This document shows, piece by piece, positions 1-10,728 of a stretch of DNA of 64,000 nt. A model generated the notes under the pieces. It did not search any database. It saw nothing but the letters and a program-made list of their open reading frames with translations, and had not been told where the DNA came from. A program made the translations under genes and the position numbers. Origin of the DNA: Natronoarchaeum rubrum (GTDB lineage: Archaea; Halobacteriota; Halobacteria; Halobacteriales; Natronoarchaeaceae); NCBI RefSeq assembly GCF_024494695.1, contig NZ_JANHDP010000005.1:62001-126000 (forward strand), given 5' to 3'. Position 1 is the first letter of the stretch. The number at the start of each line of letters is the position of its first letter.

Positions 1-970
1 GACGGTGATCGGCTATCCGGCCGGCTTCGGCGCGACCGAGAACCTGAACGATCACCACTTCCACTACGGCTACTTCGTCGGTGCGGCCGCGACGATCGCG
101 CGGAACGATCCGAATTGGGCTGCGGAATCCGCCTGGGGCGGGATGGTCGACCTGCTCGTCCGGGACTTTGCCTGCCCGGATCGAGACGACGACATGTTCC
201 CGTTCCTCCGAACCTTCGACCCCTACGAGGGGCACTCGTGGGCCGGCGGCGATTCCGGCGGCTTCGCAGCCGGCAACAACCAGGAGTCGAGCTCCGAAGC
301 GATCAACGCGTACGCTGCCCTCCTGGAGTGGGGTGAGTACACCGACGACGACGAACTACGCGATCTGGGGGCGTTCCTGTACACCCAGGAAGTGATCGCC
401 GCCCGCGAGTACTGGTTCGACGTCGACGACGAGAACCTCCCGGAACTCGAAGGCTGGTCCCACGAGTACGCACCGATGGTGTGGGGGAACGGCTATCACT
501 TCACCACGTGGTGGACCGATAATCCGGAGGCGATCTACGGGATCAACTGGCTGCCGATCGGCGGCCATTCGCTCTACCTCGGCCACGACGAGGCGTACGC
601 CGACCGAACGTTCGGGCGGCTGGCGGACGCCGGCGAGGGAGCGGCGTTCTCGTACTGGCCCGACCAGATCTGGAAGTACCGGGCGTTTTCCGATCCGGCG
701 GACGCAGCGGCTCGCTTCGAGGCGCGCGGCGAGGAGTATCAGGTCGAGTTCGGCGATTCGCGCGCTCACACGTACCACTGGATCAGCACACTGCGTGCCC
801 TCGGCAGCCCGGAGCAGTCGATCACCGCCGATCACGCGCTCGCGGCCGCCTTCGAAAACGAGGGTGAACTGACCTACGTCGCGTACAACACCGGCGACGA
901 ACGCCGCACGGTGACGTTCTCCGACGGGACGGAACTGGTCGTGGATCCGGGTGCGATGGCGACCAGGTGA
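1..970 (+). CDS. Glycoside hydrolase family 81 endo-beta-1,3-glucanase, C-terminal part (5' truncated by window)
   Basis: The frame is open at the left edge, so the N-terminus and signal peptide are outside the window; about 322 residues remain. The visible part holds GH81 hallmarks: NDHHFHYGYF near residue 15, DPYEGHSWAGG near residue 78, and NQESSSEAINAYAALLEWG near residue 97, the block that carries the catalytic acidic residues of this inverting laminarinase family. A small beta domain (TYVAYNTGDERRTVTF) closes the protein, as in GH81 enzymes. Known family role: hydrolysis of beta-1,3-glucans outside the cell. The converging neighbour is a TrmB-type sugar regulator, which fits carbohydrate use, but a regulatory link is inference. 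Confidence 0.88.
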   Translation, partial: TVIGYPAGFGATENLNDHHFHYGYFVGAAATIARNDPNWAAESAWGGMVDLLVRDFACPDRDDDMFPFLRTFDPYEGHSWAGGDSGGFAAGNNQESSSEAINAYAALLEWGEYTDDDELRDLGAFLYTQEVIAAREYWFDVDDENLPELEGWSHEYAPMVWGNGYHFTTWWTDNPEAIYGINWLPIGGHSLYLGHDEAYADRTFGRLADAGEGAAFSYWPDQIWKYRAFSDPADAAARFEARGEEYQVEFGDSRAHTYHWISTLRALGSPEQSITADHALAAAFENEGELTYVAYNTGDERRTVTFSDGTELVVDPGAMATR

Positions 971-1033
971 GCGACGGCGCTACCGGTTCTCGATCTCTCG
1001 CGGGAACGACCCGAGGACGAGATCCACCGACGG

Positions 1034-2206
1034 TCAATCGTGTTTCGACGCACCGCTCATCTCCGACGGTTCGTCGTCGACGTTCGAACCGCTGGCGCCG
1101 TCCCGAGCGTCGGCGTCGACGCCGCCCGCACTCGTCGGGTCCTCGAACCGGATGTCTTCGAGGACGATCCGGACGGCTTCGATATCCTCGTACACCGCAC
1201 CCCACCCGCCGACGGCGTACAGCTCTCCGCCGGCTGCGATCTCCAACTGGAGGAATCCGGCCAGTTCCTCGAACGACGGGCGTCCCTCGGACCGGTAGAC
1301 GCTCGGATAGTCGATCTGCGTGACGGCTCCGGTGATCTCGCAGGGTTCGTTCGTGCTGACCCACGACCCGTCGATCGTTACCAGAACGGTCGCACCGTCC
1401 TTCCACAGGGGCGCGACGTCCCGGACGAACTCCTCGAGGGTCATGTACACGTACGGCGGTTCGTCGTCCTCGTACACCGTTTCCCAGAGCGCCCAGACGC
1501 CCGTCTGGAAGTACCAGTGAAAAATAAACGAGAGGATGTAGTCGTCTATCAGGACGCCGAACGGCCTGTTCGCCCAGTCGTTCGGCGTGAAACACGTCCG
1601 GGTGCGGTCGGCGATGAGCAGGAACGGCCCGGGGATCCGGCAGGCGCGAATCTCCGTCACCGTCCCTTCGAGATCGATATCGGCCAGCCGTTCGTCCAGA
1701 TCGCCCCCGAACACCGCGACCTTCGTCACGACGCCGCGCTCGTGCGCGTCCTCCAGGGCGTTCGTCAGGCTCCGGAACTGGTCGACGGTCGCGGACAGTT
1801 CGATGAAGCTCTCCGCGTCTCGTATCAGGTCCCGCGCCCGATCGACGACCGTCTCCTCGTGTTTGACGACGCTGACTTTGTGGTCGCTCACCGCCGGTCG
1901 CTGCCAGCGATTCTCGATCGCGTCCGCGGCCTCGTTCATTCGCTCTCCCCGGGAGCGCAGTTCTCTGAGGACGCTGATCGGCTCTTTGGGCCGAGCGTGA
2001 AGCTTGTCCTGGTCGACCGTTTCGATGTAATCCATTCGCTCGAGAGCGCGGAGCACGTCGTAGATCTGGGAGACTGGAACGGAACACTGCTTTGCGATAT
2101 CTACCGCCGGCGTCATCCCCTGTTCGAGTAGCGTGATGTACGCGTCGGCCTGATACGACGTCAACCCGGCGTCCTGTAGCGCGCTCCCGAGTGGGTCCCT
2201 GTCCAT
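1034..2206 (-). CDS. TrmB-family transcriptional regulator
   Basis: 390 aa. Residues about 10-75 form a winged helix (LTSYQADAYITLLEQG, then VPVSQIYDVLRALERMDYIE) typical of TrmB proteins. A short linker leads to a phospholipase-D-like fold segment (about 110-200), and the C-terminal half matches the TrmB effector domain that binds sugars in characterised archaeal members. Cytoplasmic regulator of sugar transport or metabolism genes by family knowledge. It converges on the GH81 glucanase and is upstream of nothing co-directional within 2 kb, so it looks monocistronic. The last 35 residues are an acidic, low-complexity tail. The effector and targets cannot be read from the sequence. Confidence 0.85.
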   Translation of the reverse strand: MDRDPLGSALQDAGLTSYQADAYITLLEQGMTPAVDIAKQCSVPVSQIYDVLRALERMDYIETVDQDKLHARPKEPISVLRELRSRGERMNEAADAIENRWQRPAVSDHKVSVVKHEETVVDRARDLIRDAESFIELSATVDQFRSLTNALEDAHERGVVTKVAVFGGDLDERLADIDLEGTVTEIRACRIPGPFLLIADRTRTCFTPNDWANRPFGVLIDDYILSFIFHWYFQTGVWALWETVYEDDEPPYVYMTLEEFVRDVAPLWKDGATVLVTIDGSWVSTNEPCEITGAVTQIDYPSVYRSEGRPSFEELAGFLQLEIAAGGELYAVGGWGAVYEDIEAVRIVLEDIRFEDPTSAGGVDADARDGASGSNVDDEPSEMSGASKHD

Positions 2207-2488
2207 GCCTCACAACTGGAACAACAACTAATCAGTCTTTTGCAAAGTGAGGTACGGAACGCCTCCGAAGCCGTCGCGTCCGTCTTCGGGCCGGACGATC
2301 GGACCGATCGGCACGGCGCCGTCGGTGGGTTAGCTCGATCCTCTTCGACGATGGCCCCACCGAGATCGGTCGCTCTCGCCCGACGTGCGCACTGTTACCC
2401 ATATTTAACATACGTCTTCCGATATCGTCGATCCGCATCCGCCGCGAACTCGGCGGCGATACCCGTCCGGAGTTGACCGCCGGTCGAT

Positions 2489-5056
2489 CTACTCGTCCTC
2501 CGTGGCGTCCGATCCCGCTTCCGATCCGACGAACCTGAACATCTCGTCCCCCGAGCCGTCGTCGACCGGTGCGCCTTCGGCGCCCGTCCCGTCCGCCGCG
2601 TCGTCGACCGTCGGTTCGACTTCGGACGCCGAGTCGTCCCCGTCGTCGAAGCCGCGATCGGCGTCGCTCTCGTCGCCGGAGGGCGGCGTCCGTGCTGCGT
2701 CGCTCTCGTCCGCATCGCTCGCCGGGATCGACTCGGCGGGCGGACGTTCGCTGCTGCGCCCGCTCGACGCGTCGGTGTCGAAGCGGTCGAGCGCCTCAGA
2801 GAGCTGGGACGCCTGAGTGGCCAAGTCCGAGGCCGACCGGGAGACCTCGGTGAGTGCGGTGGTCTGTTCCTCGGCGGCGGCGGCGACGTTCTCGGCTTCG
2901 GCGGTGGTCTCCTCGCTGATCGTGGCGGCCTCGTCGACCATCGCGACGACCTCCTGAGTCGAGGCGGCCTGTTGCTGGGTGGCCGCGCTGATCTCCTGAA
3001 CGCCGGTGTTGGTCTCGTCTGCGTAGCCCGCGATCTCTTCGAGCGCGTCGGCGGACTCACGTACCGCGTCGGTCTGGGTCGCGATCTCGGTCGACGTTTT
3101 GCGAACCTCTTGGGCCGCGGCGTCAGTCTGGTTCTTGACGCCCTCGAGCCTGTCTTCGATGTCTTCGGCGGCGTCTTTGGTGTCGGCGGCCAGCTCCTTG
3201 ACCTCCTCGGCGACGACGGCGAACCCGTCGCCCGAGTCGCCGCTGTTCGAGCGGGAGGCTTCGATGTTGGCGTTGAGCGCGAGCATGTTGGTCTGCTCGG
3301 CGACTTCGGTGATGAACTCCAGTAGCTCGTCGATCTGGGCGACCTCCTCCTGAAGCTGTTCGATCTCTGCGACGGCCTCCTCGCTTTCGGCCTCGATCGA
3401 GTTCATTCCCTCGATCGCCCGCTGGGCGGCCTCGCGGCCGTCCCGACCCGTCCGGGCGGTCCGCTGGGCGATGTCGGCGACCTCGTTCGAGGAGGCGGCG
3501 ATCTGTTCGGTCGTCGTCGAGAGGCCGTCCATTTCGTCGGAGACGGCTTGGAGCGAGTCGTTCTGGCGCTCGGCGCCGTCGGAAATCTCTTGAATCGACT
3601 CGGTCACCTGTTCGCTGGCCGAGCGGACCTCCTCGCTGGAGGCGGTCACCTGCTCGGACGCCGTCGCGACCTCGCCGGCGAACGTTTTCAGCCGATCGGT
3701 CGTCACCTCCAACTCGCCGAGCATCTCGTTGAACGTGCGGCCGATCCGGCTCATCGCCTCGTTCTCGCTTTCGGGATCCATACGGACTGTTAGATCCCCC
3801 TCGGCGGCCTCGTCCATGACAGTTCGGTACTCGGCCGCCTTGGCCTCGAGGTGTTCGTTCATCCGCTCGGTCTCGGCGCGAGCGGCTTCGGCCGCCTCAC
3901 GGGCCTGCTGGGCTTCGCTGATCTGTTCGCGCAAGGCGTCGCGCATGTTCGCGAACGCGACGAAGAGTCGGCCGATCTCGTCCTCCCGATGCGTCTCCAG
4001 GTTCACCGCCAGATCGCCGTCTTCCATCCGTTCGGCTTGCTCGCGCAACCGCGCCAGCGGCGGCACCGTCTGTCGCCCGAGCACGATCGCGACGGCGCCG
4101 AGCGCGACGAGACTGACGATGGCGATCGCCGCGACGTAGCGACCGATCGCGTCGCGCACCGCGAACGCCTGCTCGGTCGAGGCAGCGGTCACGGCCACCC
4201 AATCGGTCCCTTCGACGGGAGCGTACGACAGCACGAGCCCGTCGCGCCGTTCCTGCTCGACCGCTCCCGTCTCGCCGACAGCGGCCAGCAGTTCTCGTTC
4301 CCGCCGGTCGCCGAACGATTTGACGGCGCCTTTCTCGTCGCCGAGCACGACGTTCCCGCCCGTATCGAGGATGATCGTCGAATGCCCGGCCTCCGGCTGG
4401 TGCAGCGAACTCACCCTGTACTCGATCGTCCCGACGAGTACGATGACGGCGTCCTCGCCGGGCACTGCCGCAGTGAACGCCATCACTTTGTCCTCCAGAT
4501 TAGACGGCTGATACGCGTCCGACGTGCGGATCTCGTCGCCGCGGATACCCTGAACGGCCGCCGTCTCCGCCCAGGGCTCGTCGACGTCGTCGAGGGAACT
4601 GCCGTTGAGAGGAGCGTACGTGCTCGCGAGCACCGTCTCGGATTCGAGGCCGACGTAGTGAATCGCTCGTACGTCCGTCGACAACCGCTGGCGCTCCGTC
4701 ACCAGCTGACTGTTCAACCGCTCCCCGCCGTCGCCGCTCACCGACTCCGATCGAGCGACCGATAGCGTCTGTACGCGCATTCCCTCGGCCCATTCGCCGA
4801 GCGCGTCGGCTTGCATCGTCGCGGACGAATTCAGCGAGTTCTGTGCGTCGCGCTCGACGATCTCGCCGGCCTGCACGTAGCCGACGGCGCCGACGGCGGC
4901 GATCACCAGAACGACCGCCAGTATCGAAACGACGAACTTCGCCGCGTACCGTCGTTTGATCACGTCCGGCACGACGATCGCCGCAAGTCGCCGTCGTATC
5001 GCCGCAAAGCTGCCGGTCGAACGCTGTCCGTCGTCATCGCCATCTGTGCGCGTCAT
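2489..5056 (-). CDS. Methyl-accepting chemotaxis transducer (Htr-type), dCache sensor + tandem HAMP
   Basis: The ATG at 5056 gives 855 aa and has a GGAGGG-like ribosome site about nine bases upstream; the frame extends 34 codons further but without a better start. Membrane helix about 38-60 (FVVSILAVVLVIAAVGAVGYV), a periplasmic dCache-like sensor to about 300, second helix about 305-327, HAMP about 328-380 and a second HAMP-like unit about 425-475, then the coiled-coil signalling domain with the highly conserved tip EQTNMLALNANIEA near residue 590. The C-terminal about 90 residues are an acidic Ser/Asp/Glu-rich tail. Family role: binds a ligand outside the cell and controls CheA. No che gene is in the window, so it is an orphan transducer here; ligand unknown. 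Confidence 0.9.
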   Translation of the reverse strand: MTRTDGDDDGQRSTGSFAAIRRRLAAIVVPDVIKRRYAAKFVVSILAVVLVIAAVGAVGYVQAGEIVERDAQNSLNSSATMQADALGEWAEGMRVQTLSVARSESVSGDGGERLNSQLVTERQRLSTDVRAIHYVGLESETVLASTYAPLNGSSLDDVDEPWAETAAVQGIRGDEIRTSDAYQPSNLEDKVMAFTAAVPGEDAVIVLVGTIEYRVSSLHQPEAGHSTIILDTGGNVVLGDEKGAVKSFGDRRERELLAAVGETGAVEQERRDGLVLSYAPVEGTDWVAVTAASTEQAFAVRDAIGRYVAAIAIVSLVALGAVAIVLGRQTVPPLARLREQAERMEDGDLAVNLETHREDEIGRLFVAFANMRDALREQISEAQQAREAAEAARAETERMNEHLEAKAAEYRTVMDEAAEGDLTVRMDPESENEAMSRIGRTFNEMLGELEVTTDRLKTFAGEVATASEQVTASSEEVRSASEQVTESIQEISDGAERQNDSLQAVSDEMDGLSTTTEQIAASSNEVADIAQRTARTGRDGREAAQRAIEGMNSIEAESEEAVAEIEQLQEEVAQIDELLEFITEVAEQTNMLALNANIEASRSNSGDSGDGFAVVAEEVKELAADTKDAAEDIEDRLEGVKNQTDAAAQEVRKTSTEIATQTDAVRESADALEEIAGYADETNTGVQEISAATQQQAASTQEVVAMVDEAATISEETTAEAENVAAAAEEQTTALTEVSRSASDLATQASQLSEALDRFDTDASSGRSSERPPAESIPASDADESDAARTPPSGDESDADRGFDDGDDSASEVEPTVDDAADGTGAEGAPVDDGSGDEMFRFVGSEAGSDATEDE

Positions 5057-6237
5057 CGGTTCTTTCCCTCCGGTTTTCGTGTGATCGGCATCTTTCTCGT
5101 TGCTCGCATTCGTCTGTCTGGTTGGCGATCCCGCCTCGACGCTCGAACGCCGACGCACGGGCCGCGGGCTGTCTCGCTGGCCGTCTGGGCACTGGGCCGT
5201 ACGCCAGCGTCGATCTGCTGAAGCAATTCCTCTTCAAATGTCGGCCTGATAAAATCTTCGGCACCTATCGACTCTCGTCCACCGTACCGATCGCTTCCAC
5301 GCCCGAACGGCCGACTGCGGTCCGTCGAACTTCTCTGCGGTTCCCCCTCGTCGGTCGTGCGCCCCGTTTCCGACAGTCTTCGGGAACGGTCATCCGTCGG
5401 TCGCCCGCAGGGCGGCACCGACGGTGATAGATAAGAAAGTTGTACGTTCATAATTTCTGCCGTGGTATTTATAAATGAGACGACGTGGAGGCTTCCGAAT
5501 CACCAAAATACTCTCATGTAGTGCTCTAACAGACAGATATCTTATCTACACTGGCCAGTGGTCTGTGACGCTCTCGATATCGTTCACTTTCGTTCTATCT
5601 CGGGTCTGCTTCTGTAGACGTCGGTGTCCCGTTGGGTAACTCGGCGCGATCGCCACGCCAGTAGTTGCCGACTCAGGCCCGGTCGTAGGGAACGCCGCAC
5701 CCGCAGGGAATTACAGAGGTATGTGTGTAATTAAACTCTCATTCTCTAACAGAACGCTCGTCTATGGGTATTGTGAAAATTATGTATGTCTCAATGACAA
5801 TCACCGAATAGCAGAATATAACAATATAGTTTATTTCCACGATTTCTGGAAAAAGCACGAACAGACAGTTAGAAACACGCTCTTTTTGTACTGAGAATGG
5901 CAATAATATTGTCCTATATTTTTATCTCGTGGCTCTATCTACCTGATATGGGATAGACTCGATATTTTGTCGATAGAATGCTTCAAACAGTCAAATAACG
6001 TTTTCTGATGGGCTATTTCGATAGTTAGTTATATGATATGGGTTTTATAGTTTCACAAACTACTAGTTTCTATTATACGTTCCATTTCGTGTAGTCCGTA
6101 TCTGCGGTGACGAACAGTGGCGTAATCGGGACGGAAACCGACGACATTATATCGATCAATACACCACTGTAGGGCAACGGCCGATCGAACGCCCCGCAGT
6201 TCTAACCCCTTCGTTTCAACTGGAGATCGAACCGATA
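5057..6237. other. 1.2-kb gene-free, AT-rich stretch
   Basis: No credible coding frame was found between the transducer start and the end of the thiamine transport operon. From about 5440 to 6060 the base composition drops sharply compared with flanking genes, with runs such as TATTTTTATCT and TTATATGATATG and many possible TATA-like boxes. Frames present are short, with stops on all six frames, or they run into neighbouring genes as shadows. This could hold regulatory DNA, a small RNA or an eroded insertion; nothing in it could be identified. Confidence 0.6.
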
Positions 6238-7328
<1,091 letters not shown>

Positions 7329-7332
<4 letters not shown>

Positions 7333-9185
7333 CGGTACCCGCCTCCGCCGACGCGCTCGATCACCACGAAGCTGGCGCTGGTCACCGCGAGCAGCACCGT
7401 GCCCATCGCGGTCGCGGGGCCGAGCGTCCGGTCGCCCAGATAGCGCTCGACGGCGACCGGCATCGTGTAGGAGTCGCCGCCCTCAGCGAGGATCACCGTC
7501 GAGTTGAACTCGCCGATGCTGATCGCCGCGGCGAAGGCGGCGCCGGCGACGACGCCCGTGATCGCGAGCGGGAGTTCCACGTCGAGCAGCGCCCGCGCTC
7601 GCGAGGCGCCGAGCGAGCGGGCGGACTCGACGAGCGATCGGTCGACGCCGCCGATCGCCGGCGCGGCGTTGCGCACGACGAAGGGGTACGCCGCGGCGGC
7701 GTGGGCGGCGACGATCGCGACGACGCCGGTGACCCGCAGCCGAAACCCGCCGGGCAGCGGGACGCCGAAGACGAGCCCTCGTAACAGGCCGACGCCGAGC
7801 ACGATGCCGCTGACCGCCAGCGGCGCCGTCGCCAGCGCGTCGAGCACGAGGCCGCCGCGCCCGCCGCGGACGCGCCGCACCGCGACGACGACGCCGGTCG
7901 GCACGGCGACCGCGAGCGTCGCGCCCGCGAAGAGCAGCGAGTTGCGCACCGCGGGCCACGGCTTCACCTGGAACGAGGCCCCCTCGGCCTGCCGGTCGAG
8001 CAGAAACGCGTAGTGGCGCAGCGTCAGCCCGTTCGCGCCGGTGACGCTCTCGATGACCATGCTCGCGATCGGCCCGACGAACACGACGGCGACGACGAGG
8101 CCGTACGCGAGAATCGCGAGCCTGCTCGGTCGTGCGAGCGCGCGCAGCGAGGGAACCAGCGGCGTCCGCTCGCTCGGGTCCGGCGTCCGACCGGTGCCGT
8201 AGCGACGCGACTCGAACCGCAGGTAGATCGCCAGCACCGCGACCGACAGCGCCGTCTCGACGACGGCCAGCGCCGCGGCGCCCGCCAGATCGAGCTGGCG
8301 GATCCGGCTGTAGATCCACACCTCGACGGTCGCCAGGTCCAGCCCGCCGAGCGCGAGCACGATCGGAAAGGTCCGGAACGTGAACACGAACGTCAGCACG
8401 GCGCCGGCCAGCACCGCCGGCGCGATCTGGGGTACGATCACGTCGAGGAACGCACGGCGCCGGCTCGCGCCGAGGCTTCGGGCGGTCTCGACGGTCCGGG
8501 TGTCGACGCTCTCCCAGGCCGCCGTCGCGAGTCGGGCGACTAGCGGCGCGTTGTAGAACGCGTGGGCGAGCACGATCACTTCCAGCGAGAACAGGATGTC
8601 GACCGGGCCGAGTCCGACGAGTCCCAGCAGCTGGTTGAACGGCCCGTCGGCGCTGAACATCGCGAAGAAGCCGACCGCGACCATGATTCCGGGGAGCACG
8701 AAGGGCAGGATCGTCAGCGAGCGCAGCAAGTCGCGACCGGGGAACTCGAAGCGCGCGAGCACGTACGCGCCCGGCAGCCCGAGCGCGACGCTGGCGACCG
8801 TCGAGAGCAGCGCCTGGTAGGCGGTGAACCCGATCAGCCCGAACGTCGGGACGGGAAAGCCCCGCTCGGCCCAGCCCGCGAGCCCGCGCAGGTGCTCGCC
8901 GACCGCGAGCGGGCGGGCGAACACCTCCGCGAGGGCGCCGACGTAGAACGGGTCGGTCAGGACGCCGCGGATCGGCGCCGCGGAGAGGGCGCCGTCGACG
9001 AGTACCGCCTCGGCGAACACGACCGCGGCTGGGACGACGAACACGACCGCGAGCACGGCGACCGCGACGCCGGTGGCCAGTCCGAGCGTGCGCCGTTCCA
9101 GCCACTGTCGCGTTCGTCGAACTGCAGCCGACAGCGCGTCCTGCGTCCCCGCACTCGCTTCGGCGTCGTCCCCTCCGCTCGCCAT
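7329..9185 (-). CDS. Thiamine ABC transporter, fused double permease (ThiP-like)
   Basis: 618 aa integral membrane protein made of two homologous BPD-transporter halves. Each half has an EAA loop: ESVDTRTVETARSLGASRRRAF in the first, GGVDRSLVESARSLGASRARAL in the second. About a dozen hydrophobic helices are visible. One-chain permeases of this type are known for thiamine (ThiP) and ferric iron (FbpB/SfuB). The start ATG (9183-9185) lies one base after the stop of the binding protein gene, and the stop overlaps the ATPase start, giving a tight three-gene operon. High GC and Ala/Arg-rich shadows on the opposite strand are a by-product of the composition. Confidence 0.87.
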
Positions 9186-9186
9186 G

Positions 9187-10257
9187 CTATCCCGCGATCT
9201 CTCGCGCCCAGTCCTCGACCCAGCCGTCGAGGTTCCCCTGCAGGTCCTCGTAGCCGTAGAAGACGGTTTCCGGCGGTTCGTGGGCGTACTGGTCGAACTC
9301 CTCGTTCAGATCGGCGTCCGTGGTCGCGGGGAACTGGACGTTCAGCGTCGCGATCTGGCCCTGTGCTTCCGGCGAGAGCACGAAGTCGAAAAAGTCCTGC
9401 GCCAGCTCGGACTGCTCGGAGTCGGCGAACACGCCCATCCCCTCGGGGTTGGCATAGCCTTGATCTTCGAGGAAGCCGAGCTGGTGGCGCGACATGTCTA
9501 GGCCGTCGCGGTTGGCGAACACCTGATCGGTCGAGTAGGAGGCAATCAGCGGCCGCTCGCCCTCGAGGTAGGCGCTGTAACTGTCCGACCACGTCCCGAG
9601 GATCTGCACGTCGTTGTCCTGCAGGGCTCGCCAGTAGTCGAGGTAGCCGTCCTCGCCGTACTGGTCGATCGTCCACAGCAAGAACGCTTGCCCGGGGTCG
9701 CTCTGCTGGGCGTTCTGGGCCAGCAGCGTCCCCTCGTAGGCCGGCTCGGTCAACTGGTCGAACGTCGTCGGCTCGTCGATCGCGCCCTCGTCGTACACCA
9801 TGCTGATGTAGCCGGTGTCGTAGGGCAGCAAGCGACCTTGGGGATCGAACTCTAGCTCCGACTTGACGCTGTCGGCGTTCCCGACGCTACCGCGGTCGAG
9901 ATCCTGAAACAGCGAGTCGTCCAGCGTCTCGTCGGCCCGGATGAGGTCGTCGACGTTCACGCCGAGGTAGACGTCGGCGTCGAACTCGACGCCCTGCTGG
10001 TAGCGCTGGACGTAGTGGTTCAGCCCGCTATCGGGGGTTTTCCACTCGATCTCAACGTCGTTGTGGTCGCTCTCGAATCGGTCTTTGATCCACGCGCCGG
10101 GCGCGTCGAGTTCGCCCTGCGGCTCAAGGAACGAGTCGTAGGTGGCGACCGTGAGCGTTCCGTCGTCGGAGCCGGAACTCCCGGGGCTGGCGATACAGCC
10201 CGACAGCCCGAGCCCCGCCGCGCCGCCGACCGCCGCGAGATACTGGCGCCGTTTCAT
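9187..10257 (-). CDS. Thiamine ABC transporter substrate-binding lipoprotein (ThiB/TbpA-like)
   Basis: 356 aa from the ATG at 10257; a GTG sits one codon upstream. N-terminus MKRRQYLAAVGG... is a twin-arginine signal ending in a lipobox with Cys21, so the protein is exported folded and lipid-anchored. TbpA-like signatures follow: TVATYDSF, PYDTGYISMVYD, LLWTIDQYGEDGYLDYWRAL, YSTDQVF and QGYANPEGMGVFADS, the last being characteristic of thiamine-binding proteins. First gene of the operon with permease and ATPase. No TPP riboswitch (CTGAGA / thi-box) could be found in the 120 bases upstream. Alternative: a related iron or polyamine binder, less likely. Confidence 0.85.
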   Translation of the reverse strand: MKRRQYLAAVGGAAGLGLSGCIASPGSSGSDDGTLTVATYDSFLEPQGELDAPGAWIKDRFESDHNDVEIEWKTPDSGLNHYVQRYQQGVEFDADVYLGVNVDDLIRADETLDDSLFQDLDRGSVGNADSVKSELEFDPQGRLLPYDTGYISMVYDEGAIDEPTTFDQLTEPAYEGTLLAQNAQQSDPGQAFLLWTIDQYGEDGYLDYWRALQDNDVQILGTWSDSYSAYLEGERPLIASYSTDQVFANRDGLDMSRHQLGFLEDQGYANPEGMGVFADSEQSELAQDFFDFVLSPEAQGQIATLNVQFPATTDADLNEEFDQYAHEPPETVFYGYEDLQGNLDGWVEDWAREIAG

Positions 10258-10384
10258 CACCGGGTGTTTTCGCCGAGTGGTGATAAGGAGAGTGATACGC
10301 AGCGGCGTCTTGACGCCGGAGCTCGACGGCGCCGCCTCGACCGAGGGGTTGTGGGCCGGTCGGATGTCGATCCGACGGCGCGGA

Positions 10385-10636
10385 TCAGGAGTGGCGACCG
10401 ACGTGGTAGATGATTCCCCAGAGGAACGACAGCCCGACCATCACGACGATCGTCCCGGCGAACTGCTCGTTCGCGGGCAGGTCCGCACCCGTCGTCGATC
10501 GGATCGTCTCGATCGTCAGTAGCGACAGTTCGCCGATCGGCGGGACGACATCCCAGATGAATTTCGACAGTAACGTTCCGACGATCAGCGTTCCGAATGC
10601 CGAGAACCCGTGTGACAGTCCCGATGTCGTGGCCAT
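10385..10636 (-). CDS. Small haloarchaeal membrane protein (two helices)
   Basis: 83 aa from ATG at 10636 (MATTSGLSHGFSAFGT...). Two hydrophobic segments, about 14-33 and 62-77 (FAGTIVVMVGLSFLWGIIY), separated by a loop that carries an acidic and polar stretch. The frame continues 45 codons upstream but that part is Arg/Ser rich, and it would cross the promoter. An AT-rich box at 10658-10670 is centred 28 bases before this ATG, which supports the start and suggests a leaderless transcript. Function unknown; not recognisable as a named family by eye. Confidence 0.7.
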   Translation of the reverse strand: MATTSGLSHGFSAFGTLIVGTLLSKFIWDVVPPIGELSLLTIETIRSTTGADLPANEQFAGTIVVMVGLSFLWGIIYHVGRHS

Positions 10637-10657
10637 GCGCGACGTATTTGCGCGGCG

Positions 10658-10670
10658 ATTATTTAAAATT
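10658..10670 (-). promoter_or_regulatory. TATA-type promoter for the 83-aa membrane protein
   Basis: Reads AATTTTAAATAAT on the minus strand. Its centre is about 28 bases upstream of the ATG at 10636, so transcription should begin at or next to the start codon (leaderless), which is the usual haloarchaeal arrangement. Confidence 0.55.
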
Positions 10671-10728
10671 CTGGACCGATCCGCCGAACTCACTCTACTG
10701 TCCCAGCAACTCGCTACTCCTCGGCTGC

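Noticed and set aside
1040..2131. Rightward frame opposite the TrmB gene
   Set aside because: Antisense to a clear regulator with full domain structure; composition is that of a shadow frame.
5053..5451. Leftward 132-codon frame upstream of the transducer
   Set aside because: Overlaps the transducer start, mostly Arg/Ser/Asp low-complexity; only a short segment looks protein-like and that is not enough.
8562..9806. Long rightward frame (414 codons) opposite the thiamine permease and binding protein genes
   Set aside because: It is a shadow caused by the high GC and codon bias of the real leftward genes; rich in Arg/Ala/Asp with no domain.
10258..10384. TPP riboswitch before the thiamine operon
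   Set aside because: No CTGAGA or thi-box-like conserved blocks on the minus strand; the 120 bases are too short and unstructured by eye.
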